This document shows, one piece after another, positions 16,485 to 26,611 of a stretch of DNA of 64,000 bases (position 1 is the stretch's first letter; every line of letters starts with the position of its first letter). Made by a program: the position numbers and the translations under genes. Under the pieces are notes generated by a model, which saw only the letters and a program-made list of their open reading frames with translations, searched no databases and had not been told where the DNA came from. Source of the DNA: CAWFKS01 sp963816435 (GTDB lineage Bacteria > Pseudomonadota > Alphaproteobacteria > Rhizobiales > Rhizobiaceae); NCBI GenBank assembly GCA_963816435.1, contig CAWFKS010000011.1:83648-147647 (forward strand), written 5' to 3'.

Positions 16485-17473
16485 CAGCGCACCTGGCCGG
16501 ACTGGAAGACAACATGGATCAGCTGGTCGCCGGCGAACGCTACTCTCCCTACCGGGTGTTTTCGGCGGAGCGCTGGGCGCAGTTCCGCGCCGATACGCCG
16601 CTGACCCTGTCGGAGGACGAGGTCCAGAGGCTGAGGTCGCTCAACGACCCGGTCGACCTCGAGGAGGTGCGGCGCATCTACCTGTCGATGTCGCGGCTTC
16701 TGTATGCCCACGTCGAGGCGATGCAGCTGCTGTTCCGCCAGCGGCAGATCTTCTTCGACGCCAGCGATGCCGTGAAGACGCCCTTCATCATCGGCATCGC
16801 CGGCTCGGTCGCGGTCGGCAAGTCGACCACGGCGCGCGTGCTCCAGGAGCTTCTGGCGCGCTGGCCGTCGAGCCCCAAGGTCGATCTCGTCACCACCGAC
16901 GGCTTCCTGTGGCCCAACGACGTGCTGCGGCGCGAAAACCTGATGGAGCGCAAGGGCTTTCCCGAAAGCTACGATTTCGGCGCCCTGCTGCGCTTCCTGT
17001 CGGGCATCAAGTCCGGCCAGCGCAACGTGCGCGCGCCGCTCTACTCGCACCTCACCTATGACGTCATGCCCGGCGAATACGCCGTCATCGACTGCCCCGA
17101 CATCCTCATCTTCGAGGGCATCAACGTGCTGCAGACGCGCGACCTGCCGCGCGACGGCACGGCGGTTCCCTTCGTCTCCGACTTCTTCGACTTCTCGATC
17201 TACATCGACGCGCCCGAAGAGCTCATCCACGAATGGTATGTCGACCGCTTCATGCGCCTGCGCGAGACGGCATTCCGCAATCCGGAGTCCTTCTTCCACC
17301 GCTACTCGCAGTTCTCGCGCGACGCCGCGCTGTCGATCGCCGAGGGGCTGTGGGCCAACATCAACCTGAAGAACCTCAGGGAAAACATCCTTCCCACGCG
17401 CCCGCGCGCCGACCTCATCCTGCGCAAGGGCCCCGACCACCTGATCGAGGAAGTGGCGCTCAGGAAGCTGTAG
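16481..17473 (+). CDS. coaA: Type I pantothenate kinase
   Basis: Phosphorylates pantothenate, the committed step of CoA synthesis, and in the type I family is inhibited by CoA. Walker A is GIAGSVAVGKST near residues 106-117; other markers are TTDGFLWPNDVL, KGFPESYDFGALLRFLSGIK, YSHLTYDVMPGE and FSIYIDAPEELIHEWYVDRF. The ATG at 16481 overlaps the hisE stop; an internal ATG at 16514 is possible. 330 residues. The 122-bp gap after it holds no evident terminator. Confidence 0.95.
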   Translation: MTAHLAGLEDNMDQLVAGERYSPYRVFSAERWAQFRADTPLTLSEDEVQRLRSLNDPVDLEEVRRIYLSMSRLLYAHVEAMQLLFRQRQIFFDASDAVKTPFIIGIAGSVAVGKSTTARVLQELLARWPSSPKVDLVTTDGFLWPNDVLRRENLMERKGFPESYDFGALLRFLSGIKSGQRNVRAPLYSHLTYDVMPGEYAVIDCPDILIFEGINVLQTRDLPRDGTAVPFVSDFFDFSIYIDAPEELIHEWYVDRFMRLRETAFRNPESFFHRYSQFSRDAALSIAEGLWANINLKNLRENILPTRPRADLILRKGPDHLIEEVALRKL

Positions 17474-17595
17474 GGCCTTCGGCATTCCCCGATGGCCGCC
17501 GCGCGGGCGCCCTCCACGATTCAACGGGCATTAACAAACTCGTGCGATGAAGGCGCGGGGAGCGCGGGTTCCAGGCCCGCGCCGAGGCGGCTGGC

Positions 17596-18552
17596 ATGAA
17601 ACCCACAGAGCTTTCCCGCGCGCGGCGGATCTTTCTAGCGACATTCGGCCTGATCGTGCTGATGGTCGCGGCCATCGCGCCCTGGTCCAAGGTGACCGTG
17701 GACTTTGCGTCCTTCGCCAACCTCTTCTATCTGGCCGGCCTGCTGATCGCGCTCGCCGCCTATGCGCATTTTCGCGGCATGTGGCTGCCGCGCGCCGCGT
17801 CCGAGATCATCGGCGTCGGCTTTCTGCTGACCGTCGCGGTGCTGCTGCTGACCTATTTCGTCATCGCGGCCGACCATCCGCTGGCCGATGCGCAACTGGA
17901 CGCGATGGACCGGGCGCTGGGCTTCCACTGGCTGCCTTTCATTCGCTTCGTCGACGCCCGGCCTTGGCTCGCGACGATGCTCGCCTACGCCTACACGACG
18001 ATCTCCTACCAGCTGATCCTCCTGCCGCTCGTGCTCGTCGCGCTGAAGAAGCCGCAGCGCGCCTACGCGATGATGACCGGCTACGGCATCCTGTGCGTGA
18101 TGTCCTCGGCGATCGCGATGTATTTTCCCGCGCTCGGGACCTACGCCTATTACGGGCTGGACTACGGCAGCGTCTCCAACATCAACCCGTATTTCGCGCT
18201 GTCTCCGGTGCCCGCGTTCAACGCCGTGCGCGACCAGGCCAGCTACACGCTGGCGCTCGGCAGCGCCTCGGGCCTGCTCTGCTTCCCTTCCGTGCATGCC
18301 GGCGTGGCATGTCTTGCCACCTGGGCCGCGTGGGACGTGAAGCCGCTGCGCTATCCGGTGCTGGCACTCAACGTCGCGATGAGCGTCGCCGCCGTCTCGC
18401 ACGCCAACCACTATTTCGTCGACATCATCGCGGGTTTCGGCGTCGCCGCGTTCACCACCGCGCTGGTCACCGCACTGTTCTACGAGCATCCGCTGGTCGG
18501 CCGGCTGCCGGGCGTCCGGCGACTGCAACGCGCGCCTCAACCGGCAGAGTGA
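17596..18552 (+). CDS. PAP2-superfamily integral membrane phosphatase
   Basis: A 318-residue membrane protein with about six hydrophobic segments, the first at residues 12-30. The C-terminal half has the phosphatidic acid phosphatase/haloperoxidase signatures CFPSVHAGVACLATWAA (PSxHA) and SHANHYFVDIIAGF (the S-H-x2-H-x3-D variant of the last motif). Inositol phosphoceramide-synthase-like or lipid phosphate phosphatase activity on the periplasmic face is typical of such proteins, but the substrate here is unknown. It stands alone, followed by a long non-coding stretch. Confidence 0.82.
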   Translation: MKPTELSRARRIFLATFGLIVLMVAAIAPWSKVTVDFASFANLFYLAGLLIALAAYAHFRGMWLPRAASEIIGVGFLLTVAVLLLTYFVIAADHPLADAQLDAMDRALGFHWLPFIRFVDARPWLATMLAYAYTTISYQLILLPLVLVALKKPQRAYAMMTGYGILCVMSSAIAMYFPALGTYAYYGLDYGSVSNINPYFALSPVPAFNAVRDQASYTLALGSASGLLCFPSVHAGVACLATWAAWDVKPLRYPVLALNVAMSVAAVSHANHYFVDIIAGFGVAAFTTALVTALFYEHPLVGRLPGVRRLQRAPQPAE

Positions 18553-19423
18553 CGCGCGGGGTTCTGGCCCCGGCACAGCACCTTTCCTCGCTCCCTTCAG
18601 GGGGAGAGGTGTCGAGGGCGAAGCCCGAGACGGAGAGGGGGGAAATGCATTCGCGCTTCAAATCCCCTCTCTGGTCTTTTCCAGAGCATTTGCTCGGGGA
18701 CAAGCCCGCTCGCAAACGCAGGAAAAGACTTTCTCTCCCGCAAGGGGGAGAGATACAGGCGCGCGCCATCGCCCTCCGCGCATAAATCGTCATCGCCACG
18801 CCCGGTTGTTTCCTTTCGCTCACGCGCCGTTTCGCGCCTGACGGCGCTGGCGCTCCGCGAGAGCCTCGCATCGGCTCGGGCGCCCGGTCGGGCTTGCGGC
18901 CTGCGGCCGGGCTTAGCACATACTTCTTCATCGCCACGCCCGCTCGCAGCGTCTGGCCATTGTCAAAGAACCCGCGCCTGCCGCGAGGATCGCTGCGCGA
19001 TCCCGCTGGGCGCTGTCGCGAGGCTCGCGATGCGAGCCCGCGGGGGAAGACGGGCGGCCGTTCGGACGCTCATCTATTTTAATTCGTGCGACCTCGCGGC
19101 CGCCCGTCCGGCATCCTGCCCCGCGTCCGGGAGCGGAGGTGCTCAGCCCCGCAAGCCGTCGGCAGGGCCCGGACCTAACGCTCTGCGAAGCCGCGCCACC
19201 GCGCGCGGCCGGTCCGGTACCGTCCCGCCGCCCGGATGTTCGGTGTGCACACCCGTTTCCCGCGCGGCGGTATGGGCAAAGGATAAGCGATGGGCTGGAA
19301 GCGGGGGACAAATGAGGGAAGTGGGGAATGGGGAGTAGTCAGCAGGAACAACGGGTTGGGCGATGCCAGGCCGCGCGGCTGTCCACGTTTGCGGGCTGGC
19401 CACCCCCAGCCGCGCCCTCGCGA
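18553..19423. other. 871-bp non-coding intergenic mosaic with repeats
   Basis: No frame here is convincing. It contains two related hairpins, CTCCC-TTCA-GGGGGAG near 18591-18606 and CTCTCCC-GCAA-GGGGGAGAG near 18741-18760, of a type common between rhizobial genes. The 14-base direct repeat CATCGCCACGCCCG occurs at 18791-18804 and 18929-18942. A 12-bp inverted repeat encloses a short AT-richer core at 19049-19108 (separate entry). The last 120 bp before alkB are purine-rich and featureless. It looks like accumulated intergenic repeats and debris rather than a lost gene. Confidence 0.7.
19049..19108. repeat. 12-bp perfect inverted repeat around an AT-richer core
   Basis: GACGGGCGGCCG (19049-19060) and its exact complement CGGCCGCCCGTC (19097-19108) enclose a 36-bp spacer that includes CATCTATTTTAATTCG. 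It could be a small mobile repeat unit or a protein-binding palindrome; no gene is adjacent on either side within 300 bp. Confidence 0.6.
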
Positions 19424-20050
19424 TCAGCCCGGCGCGGGGCTGACGCGGCGCATCGTGATGTTTATGCGGCCGCCGTTCTTCAAAAGCGCCGAGGTCGCCG
19501 GATAGATGCGGTCGACGCCGTGGAAGGCGAGCCGCCCCTGGCCGCCGAGCACCACGACATCGCCGCTCATCAGCTTGAACGACACGGTGCGGTCCTCCCG
19601 CCTCTTGCCGCCGACGCGGAACAGGCACATGTCGCCCAGCGACACCGACAGCACCGGTGCCTGCAGGTCCTTTTCGTCACGGTCCTGGTGCAGGCCCATC
19701 TTCGCGGTGTCCGAATAGAAGTTGATCAGGCAGGCTTCCGGCGCCAGCGGATAGGAGGCGATCTCGTCCCACAGCGCCAGCAGGCTGGCCGGGATCGGCG
19801 GCCACGGCTCGCCGGTCACCGGGTGCGTGGCCTGGTAGCGGTAGCCGCGCTCCTTGTCGGTGACCCAGCCGAGCGAGCCGCAATTGGTCATCCGCACGCT
19901 CATCTCCTTGCCGGTGCGCGGCATGGCCGGCGTGTAGAGCGGTGCGGCGCGCACCACCTCGCGGATATCGTCGACCAGCGCCCGCTGCTCGGCGACCGAA
20001 AGCCGGCCGGGAATGTGGCGGATGCCGGGAGGAAGGATCTGCACGGGCAT
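19424..20050 (-). CDS. alkB: AlkB-type 2-oxoglutarate/Fe(II) dioxygenase (DNA alkylation repair)
   Basis: Oxidatively removes 1-methyladenine and 3-methylcytosine type lesions from nucleic acid. The iron ligands are His121 and Asp123 in MGLHQDRDE and His177 in LAFHGVDRI; the 2-oxoglutarate/substrate motif RINITMR occupies 195-201. SLGWVTDKERGYRY is the nucleotide-recognition lid region. I selected the ATG complement at 20048-20050, giving 208 residues, over an upstream one at 20101. It is about 100 bp downstream of arfB on the same strand. Confidence 0.92.
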   Translation of the reverse strand: MPVQILPPGIRHIPGRLSVAEQRALVDDIREVVRAAPLYTPAMPRTGKEMSVRMTNCGSLGWVTDKERGYRYQATHPVTGEPWPPIPASLLALWDEIASYPLAPEACLINFYSDTAKMGLHQDRDEKDLQAPVLSVSLGDMCLFRVGGKRREDRTVSFKLMSGDVVVLGGQGRLAFHGVDRIYPATSALLKNGGRINITMRRVSPAPG

Positions 20051-20152
20051 CAGGCTGCGACAGCGAGGAACGGGTGAGGACGGGCGGAACAGATCATGCA
20101 CAAGACATAGGGCGATTCCGCGCCGCGTCTCAAGAGACGCGTGCGAAGCCGA

Positions 20153-20587
20153 TCAGTCGAGCACCTTGCCGCGCATCTTCTTGATCTGCGAGCGCCCTGC
20201 CTTGGCCTTCAGCCGCCGCTCGACCGCGCCCTTGGACGGCCTGGTCTTCTTGCGCGGCGGCGGCGGAGGCTCGGCGGCGCGGGCGATCAGCTCCGCCAGC
20301 CGTTCGCGGGCGTCCTGCCGGTTGCGCTCCTGCGTGCGGTGGCGGCTCGCCTCGATGACGATCTCGCCTTCCTTGGTGGCGCGCTGGCCGGCCAGCCGGA
20401 TCAGCCGCTCGCGCACGCGGTCCGGCAGCGACGGCGAGTTGCGCGCGTCGAAGCGCAGCTGCACCGCGGTGGCCACCTTGTTGACGTTCTGTCCGCCGGG
20501 ACCGGAGGCGCGCACGAAATTCTCGTCGAGTTCGTCCTCGCCGATCTCGATGTTCCTGCCGACCTGGATGCCCTCGCCGGAGGCCAT
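20153..20587 (-). CDS. arfB: Alternative ribosome-rescue factor ArfB (peptidyl-tRNA hydrolase)
   Basis: Rescues ribosomes stalled at the 3' end of mRNA by hydrolysing peptidyl-tRNA. The catalytic GGQ is at residues 31-33 in RASGPGGQNVNKVATAVQLR, and the basic C-terminal tail that enters the mRNA channel is rich in Lys and Arg (RRLKAKAGRSQIKKMRGK). I used the ATG at 20587 (144 residues); a longer frame from 20671 reads through the pckA-side gap. It is shorter than a true release factor, as expected for ArfB/YaeJ. Confidence 0.92.
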   Translation of the reverse strand: MASGEGIQVGRNIEIGEDELDENFVRASGPGGQNVNKVATAVQLRFDARNSPSLPDRVRERLIRLAGQRATKEGEIVIEASRHRTQERNRQDARERLAELIARAAEPPPPPRKKTRPSKGAVERRLKAKAGRSQIKKMRGKVLD

Positions 20588-20668
20588 TTCATGCTCCTGT
20601 CTCGTCCTCGCGAATGCACGTGGACCGGGCGCGACGCAAGCGCCTGCAGAAGAAAACGGAAACGGCCG

Positions 20669-20698
20669 CAAAAGAAAAGGCCCGGACGAATCCGGGCC
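20669..20698 (-). terminator. Rho-independent terminator of pckA
   Basis: Stem GGCCCGGA (20679-20686) / TCCGGGCC (20691-20698) with the tetraloop CGAA. On the minus strand it is followed by TTTTCTTTT, a classic U tract, placed 25 bp after the pckA stop. Confidence 0.88.
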
Positions 20699-20722
20699 AG
20701 TCGAGCGGAACTGCCCTCCGCT

Positions 20723-22333
<1,611 letters not shown>

Positions 22334-22676
22334 CGTCTCCCGCAATCGCTCTGTGAAATGGGCCGTCTCCACCCGCCGCGCGGGAAATGCATCGCGGCGA
22401 AGCCTCAATTCTGGAGGAAGCAGGAAAGTTCAAAGATTTCAAATCATTAATCGATTTAAAAAATTTGAAACGGGACTAAATCGTTTAGATGCCCTTATAA
22501 CACAGGGCGTTGCCGCTATATTGGGCAGACCAGCGGACAGGGGCGGCTTCGCGAGCAGGGGAAGGGCCGGGCCACAGGCGGCCTCTTGTGCCCTGCCACA
22601 TTTTGTACCCAATTTGTCCGCCAGAAAGCGCCTTTCCAGCAGGAAGGGACGCCCGCTCATGAGGGAGCCACTTGAT
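22334..22676. promoter_or_regulatory. Divergent pckA / chvI regulatory region
   Basis: A 343-bp gap without a gene. The AT-rich part at 22430-22500 stands out from the GC-rich surroundings and carries the inverted pair TTTCAAAT (22437-22444) / ATTTGAAA (22463-22470) with an 18-bp spacer. It probably holds both promoters and binding sites for ChvI or a carbon regulator, but I cannot assign -35/-10 boxes with confidence. An in-frame ATG at 22659 is an alternative chvI start. Confidence 0.55.
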
Positions 22677-23378
22677 ATGGCAACGATCGCGCTTGTCGAT
22701 GACGATCGCAACATCCTGACCTCGGTCTCGATCGCACTGGAGTCGGAGGGGTATCGCGTAGAAACCTACACGGACGGAGCTTCCGCGCTGGAAGGGCTGT
22801 CGGCCCGACCGCCGAACCTCGCAATCCTCGACATCAAGATGCCGCGCATGGACGGCATGGAACTGCTGCGCCGGCTGCGCCAGAAGACCGACCTGCCGGT
22901 GATCTTCCTGACCTCGAAGGACGACGAGATCGACGAACTCTTCGGCCTCAAGATGGGCGCCGACGACTTCATCAGGAAGCCGTTCTCGCAGCGCCTGCTG
23001 GTCGAACGCGTGCGTGCGGTGCTGCGCCGCGGCAGCACCAAGGAGCAGACGGCCAAGGCGCCGAGCGGCCAGTCGCGCTCGCTGGAGCGCGGTCAGCTCG
23101 TCATGGACCAGGAGCGCCACACCTGCACCTGGAAGGGCGAGCCGGTGACGCTGACGGTCACCGAGTTCCTGATCCTGCATTCGCTCGCGCAGCGGCCCGG
23201 CGTGGTCAAGAGCCGCGACGCGCTGATGGACTCGGCCTATGACGAGCAGGTCTATGTCGACGACCGCACCATCGACAGCCACATCAAGCGGCTTCGCAAG
23301 AAGTTCAAGGCGGTCGACAACGACTTCGACATGATCGAGACGCTCTACGGGGTCGGCTATCGATTCCGCGAGGTTTAG
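22677..23378 (+). CDS. chvI: Response regulator ChvI (OmpR family)
   Basis: Response regulator of the acid and envelope-stress system ChvG/ChvI, needed for symbiosis or virulence in rhizobia, Brucella and Agrobacterium. The receiver domain has the acidic pocket VDDD (residues 7-10), phosphoacceptor Asp52 in LAILDIKMPRMDG and the Lys in DDFIRKPFS; a winged-helix OmpR domain fills residues about 135-230 (VTLTVTEFLILHSLAQRPG, VYVDDRTIDSHIKRLRKKF). The ATG at 22677 gives 233 residues and the usual Asp52 numbering; ATG 22659 would add six residues. chvG follows 92 bp later. Confidence 0.95.
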   Translation: MATIALVDDDRNILTSVSIALESEGYRVETYTDGASALEGLSARPPNLAILDIKMPRMDGMELLRRLRQKTDLPVIFLTSKDDEIDELFGLKMGADDFIRKPFSQRLLVERVRAVLRRGSTKEQTAKAPSGQSRSLERGQLVMDQERHTCTWKGEPVTLTVTEFLILHSLAQRPGVVKSRDALMDSAYDEQVYVDDRTIDSHIKRLRKKFKAVDNDFDMIETLYGVGYRFREV

Positions 23379-23470
23379 CCGCGAGACCTTCTCGTATACA
23401 CTCGCCGACATGAACTTGGTCGGGGCAACAGGCCCCAAAAAAGGCCCGATAGCGCGGCATTCTGACGGGC

Positions 23471-25246
23471 ATGGTGTCTGAGACCGGCAAATCGGCGCGG
23501 GGCGTCGGCGGCACACGCGTTTCTCCCTCTGCCTTGCTGGGCAGGGTGACGGCGCCGTTCCGCTGGTCGTTCGGCTGGTTCTTCTCCAGCCTGACGCGGC
23601 GCATATTGTCGCTGAACCTGGTGGGGCTGGTGGCGCTGGTGCTCGGCGTCCTCTACCTCAACCAGTTCCGCGACGGGCTGATCGACGCACGCGTCGAAAG
23701 CCTGATGACGCAGGGCGAGATCATCGCCGGGGCGATCGCCGCCTCGGCGACGGTCGAGACGGATTCGATCACCATCGACCCGGAAAAGCTGCTGGAGCTG
23801 CAGGCCGGCGAGAGCCTGCCGCCCAGCACCGACCAGCTCGACAGCCTCGAATTCCCGATCAACCCGGAGCGCGTCGCGCCGGTGTTGCGGCGCCTGATCT
23901 CGCCGACGCGCACCCGCGCCCGCATCTACGACCGCGACGCCAACCTGCTGCTCGATTCCCGGCATCTCTATTCGCGCGGCCAGATCCTGCGCTACGACCT
24001 CGCCCCCGTCGAGGAAACCGAGCCCGGCGTTCTCGCCCGCGTCGAGAAGTGGATCTCCAACCTGTTCCGGCGCACCGACCTGCCCGTCTACTACGAGCAG
24101 CCGGGCGGCAGCGGTGCGGCCTATCCGGAGGTCATGCAGGCGCTGGCCGGCAATCCGGCGACGGTGCGCCGCATCTCCGAACAGGGCGAACTGATCGTCT
24201 CGGTCGCCGTTCCGGTGCAGCGCTATCGCGCCGTGCTCGGCGTGCTGCTTCTGTCGACGCAGGGCGGCGACATCGACAAGATCGTCGCGGCCGAGCGCCG
24301 CGCCATCCTGCGCGTCTTCGCCGTCGCCGCCAGCGTCACCGCGATCCTGTCGCTGCTTCTGGCCTCCACCATCGCCAACCCGCTGCGCCGGCTTTCGGCG
24401 GCGGCAGTCCGGGTGCGCCGAGGCGTCAAGAGCCGCGAGGAGATCCCGGACTTCTCCGATCGCCAGGACGAGATCGGCAATTTGTCGGTGGCGCTGCGCG
24501 ACATGACCAACGCGCTCTACGCGCGCATCGAGGCGATCGAGAGCTTCGCCGCAGACGTCGCCCACGAGCTGAAGAACCCGCTGACGTCGCTCAGAAGCGC
24601 GGTGGAGACCCTGCCGCTGGCACGAAACGAGAATTCGCGCGCCCGCCTGCTGGAGGTGATCCAGCACGACGTGCGCCGGCTCGACCGGCTGATCACCGAC
24701 ATCTCCGACGCCTCGCGCCTCGACGCCGAACTCGCGCGCGTCGATGCCGGACGCCTCGACATGAAGAAGTTCCTGACCGACCTCGTCGGCGCGGCGAAGG
24801 AGGCCGGCCACCGCAAGAAGCCGGTCGAGATCGTGCTCAACGTCGCCAAACTGCCGTCGGGCGCCAAGGATTTCGCCGTCCTCGGCCACGATCTCAGGAT
24901 CGGGCAGGTGATCACCAACCTGATCGAAAATGCCCGTTCCTTCGTGCCCGACCAGGGCGGCCGCATCACCATCTCGCTGTCGCGCACCGGCCGCCGCGTC
25001 GTCGTCAGCGTCGAGGACAACGGACCCGGCATCCGCGCCGAAAACATCGAGCGCATCTTCGAGCGCTTCTACACCGACCGCCCCTCCGGCGAGGCCTTCG
25101 GCCAGAACTCCGGCCTCGGCCTGTCGATCAGCCGCCAGATCGTCGAGGCGCATGGCGGCACGCTGACGGCGGAAAACATCGCCGGCACCAAGCCCGGCGA
25201 CATCAAGGGCGCGCGCTTCGTCGTCGCCCTTCCCGCCGCGGGCTGA
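23471..25246 (+). CDS. chvG: Sensor histidine kinase ChvG (ExoS)
   Basis: Membrane sensor that phosphorylates ChvI. The 591-residue protein has a first membrane segment near residues 42-64, a periplasmic sensor of about 200 residues, a second segment near 275-297, a HAMP region, and the H box FAADVAHELKNPLTSLRSAV with His365. N box NLIENARSF, G1 VEDNGPGI and G2 NSGLGLSI complete the ATPase. In Sinorhizobium the periplasmic inhibitor ExoR controls it; exoR is not in this window. hprK follows after 6 bp, linking this system to the PTS-Ntr genes. Confidence 0.95.
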   Translation: MVSETGKSARGVGGTRVSPSALLGRVTAPFRWSFGWFFSSLTRRILSLNLVGLVALVLGVLYLNQFRDGLIDARVESLMTQGEIIAGAIAASATVETDSITIDPEKLLELQAGESLPPSTDQLDSLEFPINPERVAPVLRRLISPTRTRARIYDRDANLLLDSRHLYSRGQILRYDLAPVEETEPGVLARVEKWISNLFRRTDLPVYYEQPGGSGAAYPEVMQALAGNPATVRRISEQGELIVSVAVPVQRYRAVLGVLLLSTQGGDIDKIVAAERRAILRVFAVAASVTAILSLLLASTIANPLRRLSAAAVRVRRGVKSREEIPDFSDRQDEIGNLSVALRDMTNALYARIEAIESFAADVAHELKNPLTSLRSAVETLPLARNENSRARLLEVIQHDVRRLDRLITDISDASRLDAELARVDAGRLDMKKFLTDLVGAAKEAGHRKKPVEIVLNVAKLPSGAKDFAVLGHDLRIGQVITNLIENARSFVPDQGGRITISLSRTGRRVVVSVEDNGPGIRAENIERIFERFYTDRPSGEAFGQNSGLGLSISRQIVEAHGGTLTAENIAGTKPGDIKGARFVVALPAAG

Positions 25247-25252
25247 CGGGGC

Positions 25253-25738
25253 GTGAACCGCCACAACATGCATGCGAGCGCGATCGTTGCCGGCGAGCGC
25301 GGCGTCCTGGTCGCCGGGCCGTCGGGCAGCGGCAAGACCGCGCTGGCGCTGGCGCTCATCGCGCATTGCCGCCAGTGGGGCGTGTTCGGCGCACTTCTCG
25401 CCGACGACCAGGTGCTGGTCGAGCCGGCGAACGGGCGGATCGTCATGCGCGCGCCGTCGCCGATCGCCGGCCTGGTGGAAGTTCGCGGCTTCGGACCTGC
25501 CGGCATCTTCCATCAGCGGCTTGCCGTCGCCGATCTCGTGGTCAGGCTGGTCGATCCTGCTGCGGCTCCAAGGATGGCCGAAGAGGGCCGCGAGACGATC
25601 CTCGGCGTCGGCCTGCCGCGTCTCGACCTGCCGGCCGGGCAGATCGCCGCCGGAGTGCTCGCCGTTGCCGCGCACCTCTCGCTGCCGCCGTTCGGGCCGC
25701 CGCATGGCGGCGCGCGGGCGCGTTTCGGCAGGCCCTGA
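25253..25738 (+). CDS. hprK: HPr kinase/phosphorylase, short alphaproteobacterial form
   Basis: Phosphorylates and dephosphorylates a serine of HPr. The 161 residues correspond only to the C-terminal catalytic domain of the Firmicutes enzyme: P-loop GPSGSGKTALALALI near residues 23-37, LADDQVLVEP and LVEVRGFGPAGI. The N-terminal DRTGG-like domain is missing, as is normal in alphaproteobacteria. The GTG at 25253 is used; ATG 25268 is possible. It sits between chvG and manX, matching the conserved chvIG-hprK-manX-ptsH set. Confidence 0.92.
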   Translation: MNRHNMHASAIVAGERGVLVAGPSGSGKTALALALIAHCRQWGVFGALLADDQVLVEPANGRIVMRAPSPIAGLVEVRGFGPAGIFHQRLAVADLVVRLVDPAAAPRMAEEGRETILGVGLPRLDLPAGQIAAGVLAVAAHLSLPPFGPPHGGARARFGRP

Positions 25739-25781
25739 TGCCGCAATGCGGAAAATTGCGCGTGCAGGCGCGAGATTGGGG

Positions 25782-25872
25782 CTTGTCAACACGAAACGCG
25801 CTGACAAGATAGCGCCCTTGCCTTCCGGCCCGCCGGAAGCATGAGGAAAAAGAGCCCCTGAAAAGCAGGGGC
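25782..25872 (+). ncRNA. Three consecutive stem-loops in the hprK-manX leader
   Basis: The 155-bp gap between hprK and manX encodes three hairpins in a row: CTTGTCA (25782-25788) / TGACAAG (25802-25808); CTTCCGG (25822-25828) / CCGGAAG (25833-25839) with loop CCCG; and GCCCCTG (25854-25860) / CAGGGGC (25866-25872) with loop AAAAG. None is followed by a U tract, so a simple terminator is unlikely. The last stem ends 21 bases before the manX ATG. A structured mRNA leader, processing site or small RNA is possible; this is inference from base pairing only. Confidence 0.45.
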
Positions 25873-25893
25873 CCCGACGGGAGCCAGCCACGC

Positions 25894-26295
25894 ATGATCG
25901 GACTCGTGCTCGTGACGCACGGCCAGCTCGCAAACGAGTTCCGCCACGCCGTGGAGCATGTTGTCGGGCCGCAGGAGAGCTTCGAGACCGTTTCCATCGG
26001 CGCCGAGGACGACATGGAGCAGCGCCGTCGCGAGATCGTCGAGGCCGTTGCCCGCGTCGACGGCGGCTCCGGCGTCATCATTCTCACCGACATGTTCGGC
26101 GGCACGCCGTCGAACCTCGCCATCTCGGTGATGAATCCCGGCCGCGTCGAGGTGATCGCCGGCATGAACCTGCCGATGCTGATCAAGCTCTCCAGCGTGC
26201 GCCAGAACGACCAGATGGGGCCCGCCCTGGAGGCCGCCCAGAATGCCGGGCGCAAATACATCAACGTCGCGAGCCAGGTGCTCAGCGGAAAATGA
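25894..26295 (+). CDS. manX: PTS sugar-type IIA component, mannose family (EIIA-Man, regulatory)
   Basis: Phosphocarrier of the incomplete regulatory PTS of alphaproteobacteria. The 133-residue domain carries the phosphorylatable His9 in IGLVLVTHGQLA and the motif VIILTDMFGGTPSNLA typical of IIA-Man. No IIB or IIC components are nearby, so transport is unlikely; a role in regulation through ChvG and carbon/nitrogen signalling is known in relatives. It overlaps the HPr gene by ATGA. Confidence 0.92.
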   Translation: MIGLVLVTHGQLANEFRHAVEHVVGPQESFETVSIGAEDDMEQRRREIVEAVARVDGGSGVIILTDMFGGTPSNLAISVMNPGRVEVIAGMNLPMLIKLSSVRQNDQMGPALEAAQNAGRKYINVASQVLSGK

Positions 26296-26600
26296 CCGCA
26301 TCCGACGCAGCGCCGGGAACTTCGGACCAGGCGCTGACGCGTGACTTCGAGATCGTCAACCGGCGCGGCCTGCATGCCCGCGCCTCGGCCAAGTTCGTGC
26401 AGCTTGTCGGCGAGCACGACTGCGCCGTCACCGTCGCCAAGGACGGAATCGAGGTCGGCGGAACCTCGATCATGGGGCTGATGATGCTGGCCGCCAGCCC
26501 GGGCTGCTGCATCACCGTGACGGCGAAAGGCCCCGACGCCGAAAGGCTGATGGCGGCGCTGGAGGAACTCGTCTCCTCCCGCTTCGGCGAGGAGGCGTGA
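26292..26600 (+). CDS. ptsH: Phosphocarrier protein HPr (PTS-Ntr type)
   Basis: Small phosphocarrier that takes phosphate from EI-Ntr at His28 (NRRGLHARASAKFVQL) and can be serine-phosphorylated by HprK, with Ser59 in GGTSIMGLMML as the candidate. 102 residues, with a 15-residue N-terminal extension before the domain. It is the last gene of the chvI-chvG-hprK-manX-ptsH set. A long palindrome begins 12 bp after its stop. Could equally be named ptsO/npr. Confidence 0.92.
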   Translation: MTASDAAPGTSDQALTRDFEIVNRRGLHARASAKFVQLVGEHDCAVTVAKDGIEVGGTSIMGLMMLAASPGCCITVTAKGPDAERLMAALEELVSSRFGEEA

Positions 26601-26611
26601 GCCGGCGCGAC

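Noticed and set aside
18553..19423. Possible CRISPR array or tRNA in the long gap
   Set aside because: No regularly spaced repeats of array type, and no sequence that folds into a cloverleaf with a T-arm; only two copies of a 14-base repeat.
25253..25738. Truncated, non-functional hprK
   Set aside because: The short form without the N-terminal domain is normal in alphaproteobacteria and the P-loop is intact.
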